A stretch of 64,000 nt of DNA from contig NW_022985174.1 in NCBI RefSeq assembly GCF_010093535.1, positions 817,564 through 881,563 on the forward strand. Reading direction: 5' to 3'. Position numbers and translations under genes: made by a program. This document shows positions 36,236 through 48,137 of the stretch, one piece after another; positions within the stretch are counted from its first letter, which is position 1, and each line of letters begins with the position of its first letter. The notes below the pieces were generated by a model. That model searched no databases and had not been told where the DNA came from. It saw only the letters and a list, made by a program, of their open reading frames with translations. This DNA is from Lindgomyces ingoldianus. Its lineage: Eukaryota > Ascomycota > Dothideomycetes > Pleosporales > Lindgomycetaceae.

Positions 36236-37059
36236 ATGCAGTTCTTTACCTCTTTGCTGCTGATGGCAGCAACTGCTCAAGCGCACTGTTAGTCCCCCTA
36301 TACCCTATCCTAAATCTCTAACTCAGCCAAGTTTAGATCGCTTTTCAAAGCTCGTCATTAATGGCCAACCCGAGGCTTCAGAGTGGATCACCGTCCGGCA
36401 GACTAAGAACTACCAGGGTAACCAGGGGGTTACAGACGTCAACAGCGCTGACATGCGTTGCTTCCAGAACCGCATTGGGTCGTCGACGGCTACTGTTGCT
36501 GCTGGTGACACCCTCGGTTTTGTTGCCATGGCGCAGATATCTCATTTTGGCCCCCTTCAGTTCTACATGGCCAAAGTTCCCGACTCGGCAGATATTAATA
36601 CCTGGGAGCCCTCGGGGAGTGTTTGGTTTAAGGTAGCGAAGATAGATGCCGTCCCGTCTGCGAATGGAGGGGCGCTTACATCGGACGAGAAGACATGGCC
36701 AGCGTATAGTACGTCACCTCACTATTCCACGAGACCCTCTATCTTGTGAAAAACGCTGACTTCCCTCTCCTCATACAGAAAAGACCCAAGTCGACTTCCA
36801 AATTCCAAAGAATGTCCCAAGTGGCAAGTACCTCGTCCGCGTCGAAAGCATTGCCCTCCACCAAGCGTCGTCAGCTGGCGGAGCTCAGATCTACCTTTCC
36901 TGCGCCCAGGTCGAGGTTAAGGGTGGTGGAAATGGTCAGCCGGGTCCTTTAGTCGCGTTTCCGGGAGCGTACAAGTCAGGCGAGGCGGGACTCATTTGGA
37001 GCTACTATCCCGTGAAGACGAGTTATACGGCACCTGGTCCTCCAGTTTGGCAGGGGTAA
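36236..37059 (+). CDS. AA9 lytic polysaccharide monooxygenase, 3 exons, 234 aa
   Basis: This is a second secreted AA9 enzyme, only distantly like the one at 22009. Signal peptide M1-A16; mature start H17-Y18-R19-F20. The histidine brace is H17 and H87 ('AQISHFGPLQFYMAKVP'), and the H-x8-Q-x-Y motif is H169, Q178 and Y180. Exons: 36236-36287, 36337-36708 and 36779-37059; introns are 49 and 70 bp and in phase. As in the first LPMO, intron 1 splits the codon of the Tyr after the N-terminal His. The catalytic domain ends 'APGPPVWQG' with no appended module. Short spacing of the second His (GPLQFYM) is the common AA9 form, unlike HPGFASAWL in the other copy. Confidence 0.93.
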
Positions 37060-37609
37060 GTGATATGAAATCGAATAGGAAAACAGAGTTTGTAATCCCA
37101 TTTTCGCAAAGCGTGGAATCCGTAGGCATGCAGGTTTGCCTCCGTCCGTGTTGATATATACCTGGTACATTGATCGTGAATTACCTGTCCGGCTGCCGGG
37201 GCACCTAACTTGACCATATGGTGTACCACCTATACGAGATGCGTAGTGTTACAAGTCCACCAGATACAATCCAGGCTAAAACAACTATCTTTCACTTCGC
37301 CCTTTGACCGTCATCAACAGATTTCTCGCGAAAACCGCACAGTCACCCTGACTTTTCGCACAACGGATATACTTCGTATCGTCGAACTCCCACCTCGCGG
37401 GCAAGCAACACGAAAGCATCCTCTTACAGCTAGTTCACAGCATAACTAACGGCCATCATTACGTAGAACCCCTGAAGCGTCTTCTCTCCGCCGACAAACT
37501 CACGTCACATCTACTGTTTACTTTCTACCAACTTGTTTTTCCCTTCGAACAACTGCCTTCCACCTCTTCAGCTCCATAATCCATCCATTCCAATGTACGA
37601 CAGAAACGT
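37060..37609. other. Short intergenic region after the second LPMO
   Basis: This stretch should hold the 3' end of the LPMO transcript. A 79-codon frame at 37210-37449 and a frame at 37533-37715 overlap the ankyrin relic antisense and show no motifs. Confidence 0.3.
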
Positions 37610-37920
37610 TATACTACTTTCTTTGTTCTTGAACTTGAGCATAGGGCCCTTCTCAAGCAGCAGCTTTAAAATTGCCTCGTTCCAGTTCTGTACAGCTTAT
37701 AATGGCGGCAACTGACCATATTTTCCACCCTTAGATACTAGCTTAGCACCCTTCCCAGGTAGCAGCTTGACCACAGCTTCGAGCCCGCTCCCCGCAGTAA
37801 TCCACAGCGTCATTTCACTCCAGCTGTCGCAAATGCTGCAGTCGTTAGAGTTTATGTCAACACCCTCATTAATCTGCGCCTCATGCCCGTTCTCTGCGGC
37901 TATCCACAGCGACGATCGTC
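37610..37920 (-). pseudogene. Ankyrin-repeat gene fragment
   Basis: On the minus strand one frame reads repeat-like strings: 'SLWIAAENGHEA', 'GVDINSNDC', 'TLWITAGSGLEAVVKLLPGKGAKL' in segments, then 'NEAILKLLLEKGP'. This is the ankyrin pattern of a helix pair (x-PLx-AAxxGHxxVVKLLL) with spacing near 33 residues. A TAA stop falls between the second and third repeats, the first repeat lacks its second helix, and no start or N-terminal domain is present. Only about three repeats remain. In fungi such repeats usually sit behind a NACHT or similar module; none is found here. Confidence 0.65.
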
Positions 37921-39251
37921 TGTGAGAATCCTTACGTCACGATCATTCGAGTGTTAGCCTGAATATTAAATATCCCTAGCAGCAACATTCTATGTCCTCC
38001 CTCAGAAATTTGGCATTCGTCGGAGCGATGTCACAGGTAATACTGGGGTCCCACGTGATGATACATCATGTGCTGCTCTAGTCATTCATTAGGACTAGCG
38101 CATATTCGTACTATATTCACCATGCAGAAGGTCACCCAACCATGGTTGCGCCAAGGCTGACCATGGCTAGGCCAGATGTGGTTGGTGCTGCGGGATGCTC
38201 AAATCAGTTCGCGCACCCACACTGCTGCCACGATGGTTACCTCGCTGAAGAACTACGTGATATGATAGAAACACCTAATCTGCCATGAAAATTTTAAAAT
38301 TACGTTTTACCCTTTGGGGAGGGATCCGATGGTTTGCCAAGGTCAGATCATGGTTAGGTGCAATGCCGACACCTCGGAGCTCTCTCTCGCTCCCGAGACT
38401 TTACATTATCGTTCAATTCGCCTAGTTTAGTTCTCGTCACCTAATGGAAATTTCGCTCCATTCTCTACCTGCTTTTGCGATCGACTGAAAAAAATGAACG
38501 CGCAAAACTACACGCAAGGCTACCGATTTGGGTTAGAAACGCCAACCTCAAAATGGACGTTCAGGGAGCCAGGACCATCATTGCCTTATATTGACGCAGA
38601 ATTATTGAAGGAAAAAAATATAGAAGCTTGATTTTAATTTCAAGTAGACGCAAGGCTTGACCCAGCGTGCGAATCCGCCCGAGGGAAAAGTTCGTCAAAC
38701 TATTGAGAGCGAAGAATCCGTTCTATGGACGACCATTCCAAACGCTAAGCGTCATGAGATCATGGAATCTTCTACTCTAGCCGTAGTGCCATCTGCGCGC
38801 AGGCCGAAGCGCCTTTAAGCTTAAATATTTGCCATGTTTAAGTCTCAGGGAAAGGAATGAACGTGCCGATAACGCAAGCACGGAGGGCGGCCGACCCGCT
38901 CCGACCATATCCTTTCCAGTCAAAACGATGGTATAGGATGGAGTGTTCTTTTCGCTGATCCCTGGCCCCCTCCATGAAATAGAGATAATAATAATAATAT
39001 ATGGAAGTAATCTGCCTCTATACGATCACTGTTAGTAAGTGTCAAGCTCAACTTTGCATATCCACACACTGCCAGTTCCGACACTGATCCCAATCGTCTT
39101 CCTTGACACCGCCGAGGATAACCGCGATAATCTGAGGGTAGTCACACAAGGTTCTCTGAATTATGTGTTACCCATACATTGTCTGAGCTTAAGCCTTAGC
39201 CTTGATATTGGGGAATATACCGTTGCGAAATAACTGATGGCATGACTAAAC
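37921..39251. other. Non-coding or unrecognised interval
   Basis: No coding family was recognised on either strand. The region around 38135-38355 has several near-palindromic CCATGG-type words (ACCATGGTT, GACCATGGCTAGG, and GGTCAGATCATGG in the opposite sense), and 38980-39002 has an ATA/ATT microsatellite (ATAATAATAATAATATATGG). These are simple sequence features with no assignable role. Confidence 0.3.
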
Positions 39252-41016
39252 TTAATCGAGCAATAATACCAATGGCGCCGATGTCAGTGCGAAGGTAGAG
39301 GTCACTAACGTCAAATCAGAGGCAATGGAGTGCATTGCCAACCTCGAGCGTCTGGAGGCAGTCGCCGCTGCTCGTGTTGCAAATCTTGACCGTCCTGTCG
39401 AGTGACACCGACGCCAACCGACCCGAGTCGTAGGAGAAAGCCCCTGAGTTGGCTGAATCGTTGTGGCTCTCGAGTATCCGGAGGCAGTCGCTTGGTGCCG
39501 ACGCCAGTCGGGCCGAGTCATGAAAGAAAGCCACTGACAAGGCCGAATCACTGTGGCCCTTGAGCGTCTGGAGGCCGTCGTCGCTGCTCACGTCCCAGAC
39601 CTTGACCGTCCTGTCACCTGACAACGACGCTAGCTGAGCCGAGTCGTGGGAGAAGGCCGCCGGGTTGACCCAATCGCTGTGGATCTCAAGTGTCTGGAGG
39701 CAGGCACTCCATCCGTCACTCATAGCCGGCTTTATCGTAGCCCATGTTAGCTCCTCTTGCTTGAAAAACTGTCTGATTAGGCTATGTTCTGGGCTGAACA
39801 GAAGCGCAGACCTATATGCCCGTAACGGGCTACTCTCGATTGCCCTTTTGTGATGCATAATGAACCGACACTTGTCTTGGACAAGTTTGATTAATGTAGT
39901 TGCATCTGCACTTCTCTACACTCTGTTAGCGAGTGAGACACGTACCTACGTTGCTTGTATAAAACATGGCTGGACCAGCGCCCAGCGCTTCCAACCGTAC
40001 GTACTACGGCTCAGAAAAGTGAATAGCTACGGTCACGTGAGCCGTACAAACGTAAGAGGACTGTCAATCATAACGTACAACTAAGAGAGGTCCCCTTACA
40101 GTCTGTAATATGTCTTAGAAAGTTAATTTTTCCTAGTAATATAGGACCTACTTAGACATCTATAGGCAAGCGTTAGAAGGGCGTTTAAGAGGGCATTTTT
40201 AAGTAACAATTAGTTAAAAACTCTGTTATATGCTACAAGCAAGAACGCGTTAGAGAGGGGGGGGGGGAGCTAGAGTATTAGATTTTATGCAAACAGTTAA
40301 CTTTTTGCCTTTAATATTATCTTTAAGTTATAATATGCTATTCTCTCTTACTAGTAATTACTTATACAAAAGGCAGCAGAAAACCTTAGAGTTGTAGTAA
40401 TATTATAACTCTTATTAAAAGGACTTTGCTATAGCTAAAAATAACAGCCCCTTGTTTACAGATTCTCTTGTATAGTAGATAAAAGTAAGATGTTTCTCCT
40501 ACCCTACACTTTTTAAAATTGCCCTTAATTTCCTCTCTATCCTGTGTATGTCTTATAACTGCAAGAGAGCCTTCTCTAGTAGGAAAAGAACTTGCTACCT
40601 TAACAGAAACTGCCTTTCTAAAGAGATAATTAAGGCTTTTTAATTATAAAAAAACTAGCTTTACTAAAGAGTAATTTACTCTAAGCTTTTAGCTCTCTTA
40701 GATTATATTTATTCTAGCGTTATATTATAACTTCTGCTAAGTTATTAAGCTGTATAAAGATTCTTAATTATTATAGTTAAGACTTGTAAGTAGTCCTTAT
40801 GTTAATTGTATAGTAGAAATGTACTAAGAAAGTTAGACGTAACGTCCTAGATTTGGTCGGGTTAAATCGTATTACGTACGGTTGGAAGCGCTGCCAGCGC
40901 CTCTAGTTTTGCCATGGACGCTGCAACCTTTGAGATGCTCTTGCAAAGGCTTGGAGCCTCTAGCCAGTGAATATACCGCTCCTTTAGAAAGTTGTAGACG
41001 ACTTTGTTATCCGGGA

Positions 41017-41047
<31 letters not shown>

Positions 41048-42090
41048 GGAGAACTGAGGCACAGTGGTGATCGACCCAGCGAACGCACAAGTATCAGATT
41101 CTCGCTAGCCGGTCATGAACCGGTACTTGAACCTTATCGATCGGAATTCCTGGAGCAACTAAACCCTACATGTCGCGTTTCAGCATATCAAACATTAGCT
41201 GGAGCGACCGAGAGAATAAGTCGTGGTGCATCTTGCCCTGAGATGGGAAGACCGTGGATGCCATCTCGTCGTTTAGGTAGTCTTTGGCCTATTGGTGTAT
41301 AAGGTAGACCTGATCATCTCTAACGGTGAGGAAAGAACCACACATGGCTACGAGCTTTCTTACGTTCCCCGCTAGAACTGATATCTGGCCTGATATTCCG
41401 TACAAGCTGCCTATCTCAGCTAGGTAGAGTGGACGGTATGCGATGACTGCAGTGGAAAGCAGAAGCCTCTTTGTCAGCTGCTGGATTCGATCCATCATGC
41501 GACTGTACAGCTGATATAGGCTTATTAACGCTTCTTCCACCCATAGAGGGTCCTAGCTCTCTGACCTCTCGAGCTCCTGGATCATGAGGGCAACCCAGAG
41601 AAAAGTGCCGTTCCCCTTCCGTCGCAGTATGTCTCGCACTTGGTCTCTCAAACTGTCCTCTTCAAGCGAGTCAAGCAGGGACGGCTTTTAGTCGATGCAT
41701 ACACCCACGCCACGGGACACCTGCTCCGGTGCTCCGGGCTCTGCTTCAGGTTCAGGTTCAGTCTCATTTTACCATCAACGGATCCGAGCTTCAGCTCGAT
41801 GTGGACTTCATTTTGACTCAATAAGAGCCACTTTATGCGAGCTGATGATGTTGAAGTATGGATGATCAAGTCTAAGAGCTTTCGTAAGGGCGTCGACAAC
41901 CAGGTAGCTAGTATGAGGTCTAGATCCAGTACCATGTTTATAAAGATGTCTGACAGGGCGATTCAAGAATTGGTGTCTTCGAAAACGGACCCACCAACTT
42001 GATTCTACTTTTTTCTGCAGATGTGAGACCAAAGACGGCTGCTGTTGGTAAGCAGGTAGATCAGGCCACGCAACATGGCAGAGGCACTGC
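39252..42090 (-). pseudogene. NACHT-WD40 (NWD, STAND/NLR-type) gene, broken by stops and a hAT-like insertion
   Basis: Read from high to low coordinates, the trace follows the NWD family. It starts with 'SASAMLRGLIYLLT', then the Walker-B-like 'LVVDAL', then 'RIKWLLLSQNEVHIE' and 'LRRKGNGTFLWVALMIQELE'. Next come 'VAMCGSFLTVRDDQVYLIHQ', 'VYNFLKERYIHWLEA' and 'FIMHHKRAIESSPLRAYRSALLFSP'. About three and a half WD repeats follow ('HSDWVNPAAFSHDSAQLAS', 'DRTVKVWD'). The family acts as a signalling or incompatibility sensor. Here there are in-frame stops (near 41280, 41170, 41110 and 39312) and a frame change in the Walker-B region. The P-loop is missing or unreadable. A 28-T run lies at 41020-41047 and the 911-bp element at 39983-40893 splits the gene. 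One WD repeat has lost about 13 codons. Confidence 0.8.
39975..40901. mobile_element. Non-autonomous hAT-like element with 8-bp target-site duplication
   Basis: The element spans 39983-40893 (911 bp). It is bounded by inverted repeats reading CAGCGCTTCCAACCGTACGT at the left and its complement at the right, and flanked by an identical 8-bp duplication CCAGCGCC at 39975-39982 and 40894-40901. CAG...CTG ends with an 8-bp duplication are the hallmark of the hAT superfamily. The interior is extremely A+T-rich with no surviving frame. It may once have been longer, or be a deletion derivative. It sits inside the NACHT-WD40 relic, between 'AKLEAL' and 'ALVQP' of the reading frame, so removing the element and one duplication copy rejoins the gene in phase. 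Confidence 0.85.
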
Positions 42091-43698
42091 TAAGGCGCGA
42101 GTTTATGGGTACGTCGTGTAGACAAGCTGGCCTTCCCGGAAGCGAAACTATGGGAGGTAAGATTCAACTTGCAAAAGATAGGAAACCTGTTGGCTACTTT
42201 AGGCTCACTAATTGTCAGGTTCTTCTCAAGGAGAAGGAGCTGAGAGAAGGTACGTATTTTTCGGGCAAGAAAGCTGACTTACGGCAAATACTTGCAGTAT
42301 AACTGGCACAGGGCAGTGAAACAATCGTAAGAAATCTCTCAATCGCCTTGCCGTCTGCTGGTGGGCATAAGGAGAGGTCTGAATTAATTGAGGACGAAAT
42401 TCTCACCTCTGCAACGAAAATTGCAGCCTTGGAGGAAGCATTTGGGTCCGGAAAAGAAGAGCCCGACGAAGATGGCAGCAGTGGTTCTCTTAAGGCTTTG
42501 GCCGGATATTTGGCACCGTCTACTTCTTCCAGTCAAAGGACTTGCGAAAATAGGAAGTATACACCAGAGAAAGGGCAAGAATAGCTAGGAAACTTCGGCA
42601 TTATTAGCTCTTCAATATTGTAGTGGGCATTTTGAAGGTGCTTGGTTTCAACGGCAGGTCCGATACTGATTTCGAACAACTTAAAAGGTCAATGTCTATA
42701 CAGAGAGGATATAAATATAAAGGAAGAAGTCAAACCCACCACATAATATCAGTCTATCGAACTTTATATAGCTCATAATGTGGGAGAACATCTGGGTGGA
42801 GTGAAGGAAAGATTTCCACAATACAATCGTTGATCCAGACAAATGACCCTGTTCCCAATACAGACACATTTCCCAGACTGGAACCTGACGTCACCAGTTT
42901 CGAGAAGCTTGGGAAGGCGCTGCTTTGTCATAGCATTGTAAGCAAGGATCCGTCCACTCTCTTTCTAAGCTTTGAGGATTCTGGGAGCTTTATATGGCTG
43001 GATTAAGCTTCGGCACCAGTTGTTAGATTTAGTTTTGACATTAATGCAGAGTGTAGGACTTTGTACATGATGTTAATGGATTTAGTAGTGGAAGATATTG
43101 AGAGGGTTACAGGTACGCACATGACTAGCCTAGTCTTGAAGTTGTATGATTAGGAGGTAGGTAAAGTCAACAATCTTAGCTAGCCTTCCTTGAAACTCTT
43201 TAAACGCTCGTCTGTACACGTGAGGAGCAATAGGCAACTAGAGTCTTATCTTCGCAGCTATGTAAAATAGTTAGCATTTTAATTCAACTTAAAATGGTGC
43301 AATGTGTCGGAAAATCCTCTTAGCGCTGTATCAACGCCCTCAAGTCCCTCAATCAGATGCCTATCCTCAACTCCCTCCAGAAGGGGCATGCCAGGTAAGT
43401 TGGAAAGTAAATGCTCTCACATATTCGGGTAAATAAAAGCTGATTCAGTAGGGTAAAATCGCAGTCGTTCGAGGAATAAAGCTACAGTAAACTAGCTATA
43501 GAGAACCAGGTCCACATGGGGGCGTTCGGACTTGCACGCGGATCCGCCACGGATCCTACTGTCTAGCGTGAGTATTTTAGACACCATTTCCGTTAACCTT
43601 TGCGACTCTGCAACCAAAGCGCTTTCCGAGAAACTATGTAGTTTGTGCTTTGCTTTTACAAATTTCCCTATCGAGGGAATATACGCAAGGGCAGGGAT
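42091..43698. other. Region between the NWD relic and the large hAT element, coding-like but unassigned
   Basis: On the plus strand, about 42832-43010 reads continuously as a plausible protein segment ('TNDPVPNTDTFPRLEPD', 'SFEKLGKALLCHSIVSKD', 'LFLSFEDSGSFIWLD'). A TAA follows, and the frame then resumes with 'APVVRFSFDINAECRTLYMMLMDL'. I do not recognise the family; it looks like a decayed gene. The plus frames at 42075-42302 and 42348-42584 partly lie opposite the upstream end of the NWD relic and have no family. Confidence 0.3.
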
Positions 43699-46600
43699 AG
43701 TATGAACAGCGTGCCCAATAGGCCGTTCTACTGACAGTACTGAGTACGGTGTACAGTTGATTTAGACCGTACAAACGTACAGCAATCTTCTGTCAGTGCG
43801 TACAATAGCTGTTGCCCTAAGTACTGTCTGTAGTACAGTGTACAGTTAGCATTTTAGGATAGCTTGTAAGGCTTAATTTAGTGTTTTAAAGAGCCCTTAC
43901 TAGAGAAGCTGCTATAGAGGGCTAATTAGTAGAAAATCTTATGTGCAACACTAATTTAGCTGCTTAGAGAAGACTTTATCTACTTATTTAAATAGTATAG
44001 CTTATTAAAATTAAAATAATGCTTATTACTAACTACTTTTTATTATAGAATTACTTATTTACGCGCCTTACAGCCTTACAGGCCTTATTAAGTTAATCTA
44101 GTGTTGCTGTTATACACCTTATAAAGTCTTAAAAGCTTAAAAAATTAAAAGTAATTTATAACACTTTTACTAGCTTATCTTATAAGGCTACACTACTTAC
44201 TAGTAATAAGTAATTAAAGAAGTATCTAAAAAAGTGTAATTATAATACTAGCACTAAGTTTAAGATTAACTAGAGTAATATATAGCTATTAGATTTAAAA
44301 GAGGCTTTACTAGCTACATAATTAAGTTACTAAGTAAAAAATAAAAAAATAATAAAAAGTAACTATAAGGTCTTAAAAGTATAGCTTTATAAAGTAGATT
44401 TAATGCTATGTAAGAAGTAAAGTAAAGTTATACACCTCTAGCTTTACTATTAGTGCTATAAGTAACATTATAAAAGTGCTGTAAAAGTAGTTAATAGTTA
44501 TAACTATATAGTAAAGTATTTATAAAAAAAAGTATAAAGTTAATATTAATAAAAAGCTTTTACTTAATAGCCTTTAAGCTTTTTAGCACTTATAGAAGGC
44601 AGCTAAAGTAGAAGTAGTAAGCTTATTACATAGGCTATCTTATACACCTTAGTAGGAAGGCCCTCTGCGCAGTGCCCTAGTAGATTAGGTTATAGTGCAG
44701 GATTAATTATTTAAAAACACTATTTTTATAAAAACTTAAAGCTTTATTAGCTAGAATTATATAAATCTTCTTACTACTTTTTTATAATTATACACTACGC
44801 TTTTTACTAATATTTAGAATGCATTTATGTAGTAGAAGTAGAAAATTTTAATAGTACTAAATTTAGCATTATTAAAAATTATATTAAGTATAGATGTATA
44901 AAGTAGTAGAAATTACTTTTTATTTTTTATAGTAGTAGCTTATTTTATTAGTAAGTATATATAAGCTACTATTACTACTTTTCTATAACACTAACTCTGC
45001 TAGATGCTTTACATAAATAATAAGATCTTCTTATTAAATTTAAAAACTTTTATAGTAACTATATTAAGAGTATGTAAGCCTTTAAAGTAGCTACTACTAT
45101 TATTAAATATAATATTACATTAAAATTTAGTTACTTTATTAAAAATAATATATTAAATAATAATAATAAGCTTATCTAGAGCCTTAATAATTACCTAAAT
45201 CTACTATATAAGCTTAATAAGTAGCACTAAATCTGCTACACTAGCTACACTATCTAAGTAGTTGTAAAGGCTATTATATATAGTAAAAGTGTTACTAAAT
45301 TTAAGTAAAAGCTTACTAAAGCTACTCCCTATAATTAATTTAAGCTATATAGAAAGCATAGTGTTATTAAGCGTCTTTATAACCTTATAAATAGTGTTCT
45401 AGCCTTACATAAGCGCATAAAGCTTTTTAACACTATATAAAAAGACCTAGCTAAAAAGGACTTTATTTAAAAGTTTAGTACACTTAATCTTATATGTATT
45501 AGTAAAGTACACTAGCACTTAGTATATCTTATGCTTCTATGCTGCTTTAAGCTTAAAAAAGTAATTAGCTACTTTTAAAAGTAATAAAAAAGCTTTTTTA
45601 ATGCTAAAAATAAGGCTTACTATGTTAGATTTAACACCTTATTAGATTTTATAACTAAAAATAATTAAAATAAAATTAAGCACTTTATAAGCTTTTTAAA
45701 GAAGTTTTATTAAATAATAAAAAAACTTAAGAGTAACAGCTTATTTAGCTTACTTTAGTAAATAATTATAAAGCTATAGTGCTTTTAAATCTACTTTAAT
45801 TAAATAAGTAACATTTTTACTAATAAGCCTAGCTTTTTTTACTTTAAAAGTGCTATTTAGTTTAGCTATTAAAAGCTTATAACTTACTAAAGTAAGCTAA
45901 TCCTTAAGCCTCTAGCCTTATATTATATAGTAGTAACTATACTTTATTTTTAGCTATAATTACTATAGTTTTAAACCTACTAGCGCTATTATAAGGCCTA
46001 GATTAATAAAGTAACTTAGTTAATAAAAATAATCTTTACATAGTATATAAATGCTAAAGATAAAAATAAAAATAAAAATAAAATTAAAGCTAAAGCTTTA
46101 TCTTTAAAGTGTTATAAACTACTTAGTAGTAACTATTATAACATTAATTATAAAAACTACTTTACTGTTAACCTTTTTTTTATAATAAATAAGCGCTTAT
46201 ATAAGTGTAAGAGGCTATTAAATAAGCTATAATTTTACTATAACACTATACACTTTAATTTTTATAAAAATTACTTATTACTACATAAAGATTCTTTATA
46301 GTAGTAGCTTACTAGAAGTAAATTAAGCTATTTTATTTTTTATAAAATTACTTTTAATTTTCTTACTATCCTAGCTATAAGCTATAAGTGTAAGAGGTGT
46401 TTTAGTGCTACTAGCTGTACTATAACTAACAATTATAACAACCTATTAGGTGCAATAATTAAGGCTATACAGCTACAGAAGCACTAAATTAAACACTAAA
46501 TAGTAAGAAGTAAGCTCCTAGCTCTAGCTGCTTACATTACTAAAGAAAATAGCCTTATAGAGAGCTATTAGGCCTTTAACTCTACCTCTTCTATAGTATA

Positions 46601-46794
46601 GCGTATTAATAGTTACAACGTACATTAATTATATAGTACTACCTGCACAGCTTATTTTAAACAGTGCGGTTACTGTCTGTACAGCTGCCTCTCCTCCTCA
46701 CGACCGTACGTACGTACAGGCAATCTCGTCCGTACAGGCCTCAAAATCTCCTAATCGTACAGTAGTACGGACTGTTGGGCACGCTGAGTATGAA
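43699..46794. mobile_element. Full-length hAT-like transposon, 3,080 bp, with 8-bp target duplication
   Basis: The left end at 43707 reads CAGCGTGCCCAATAGGCCGT. The right end at 46786 is the inverted counterpart (CAGCGTGCCCAACAGTCCGT when read inward), with three mismatches in 20 bp. The 8-bp duplication AGTATGAA is identical at 43699-43706 and 46787-46794. Subterminal CGTACAAACGTAC- and GTACGTACGTAC-type repeats occur at both ends, as in other hAT elements. The interior (43860-46600) is about four-fifths A+T, stuffed with TAA/TAG and TA dinucleotides, consistent with heavy RIP. Coding traces persist in places on the plus strand (for example a Cys-rich 'YKCKRCFSA' near 46385), but no transposase domain can be named. 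Confidence 0.85.
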
Positions 46795-46979
46795 CGCTGC
46801 TAAGATCGCAGGGAAAAGGCTGGGACTGCGAAGCGTCTTTGATTTTGCCGTCGTATGATCTGACATTACTTAAAATTACTTCAAGGTAGACGAATGTTCT
46901 TCCCTGCATAACTCAACGAAGTCCAACAAACAACATACAAATATGTTCGTATAGTTTACCTAACTCATGCTAACCAAAT

Positions 46980-48137
46980 TTAAGACGTTTGAATACTCGC
47001 ATGATCAACCGGCGCCTCCAGTATCATACGCGAAGCTATGAAATCAGGATCCGGGCAATCTTCCTCTTCATCCTCTTCATCGCTCGTTGCAAACTCTAAA
47101 TCAACGTAATGAAAAATCCAAAATGAGCAGAAGAGAAACGCCGCACTCGATATAGCAGAAATTGTCAGATACATAACGGCTATCTACATCGATGAGGTCA
47201 GCTGGCAAGCCTTATAAATTTGAATAATTAACGAACATACATTACACCCAGAGTTCCACTCATCTCTTCGTATCAATGGCGTGCAGACAAGTATTGTCAG
47301 ACCCGCAAGAAATGCAGTGACAGAGTACGACATGAGCATCATGGGGCACTGCCAGATAAATACCATCTTCTTCCTCGGCTGTACACTCTTCTTTGATTGA
47401 GACTCTACTTGGAAGATCTGCTTACTGGCTTTCGAAAGCAGCAGTGGAGAGTACCTCTGGATCGCAGCGTCGGCTTGATCCGGTTTGGTGACTCTGGGCA
47501 AAGGCCCGAGAGCATAAAGTATTGCGATTTGCTGAGCTGCGAGGAGAATCCCGAGAATGGAAAGAACGAGGCTACCGTGCCATAATGCATGGGCAAGCCA
47601 GTATGCATCGACGACGGTATTCCAGGAGAATGCGCCGATGACCGCAGCAGCTACGATGGCGCACTTTGCAGGAAGAATTTAACATCAGTTTAGGTTCGTG
47701 GTATAGAAGGGCGAGAGGGGGTGTGGTCGAAGTATTTGTACTTCAAACTTACTGCAATGGATATAAACTGCAGCTCTGTAAGCTTTCGCGCTCTCCAGCG
47801 TGATATTTCCTTTAACACTTTTCGAGAGTTTAATGGTTGGCAGGCGAGAGTAGAGATTTTCTTCAAAGGTTCAATAGTGTTATGCCGATAAAAGCGGTAG
47901 TATGGCAGAGTGCCGACCCATATAGCCATATCAGTGGCTACGAGTAGTATGCGCTATATGAATGTGGTAAAATTGTGAGCCAATGTACAACATGAAAAAG
48001 GACAAGAGCCTTTTTGAGGGAGCCCCATTTGGCGGACGATAAGAATCTTCAGGGAAGCTAGAGTAAAGAGAAAGGTGGATTACGCTGAAAATATCCCATA
48101 TTACCTTGGATATTCTTACGATAAGGCTCCACGCCAT
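46980..48137 (-). CDS. Fungal multi-pass membrane protein, unknown function
   Basis: Four parts are read with phase-consistent joints: 47753-47953, 47241-47663 and 46980-47183, preceded by a short first exon around 48105-48137 that begins MAWSLIVRIS. The joint between the first exon and 47953 is not certain. Hydrophobic helices include 'CAIVAAAVIGAFSWNTVV', 'SLVLSILGILLAAQQIAILYAL', 'LMSYSVTAFLAGLTILVC' and 'ISAISSAAFLFCSFWIFHY'. The C-terminal tail is very acidic (DEEDEEED). Before the helices lies a basic region 'EISRWRARKLTELQFISIA'. The arrangement resembles an unnamed fungal plasma-membrane family. Function is unknown. It is flanked on the right by the large hAT element's duplication only 185 bp downstream. 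Confidence 0.6.

Noticed and set aside
30207..37059. A complete secondary-metabolite gene cluster
   Set aside because: Apart from the fusion enzyme there is no polyketide or peptide synthase, terpene cyclase, P450 or transporter; neighbours are LPMO and zinc-finger genes.
41020..41047. Run of 28 T as a retroposed poly(A) tail
   Set aside because: It falls inside the NACHT-WD40 reading order, with gene sequence on both sides and no target duplication seen; more likely a slippage expansion.
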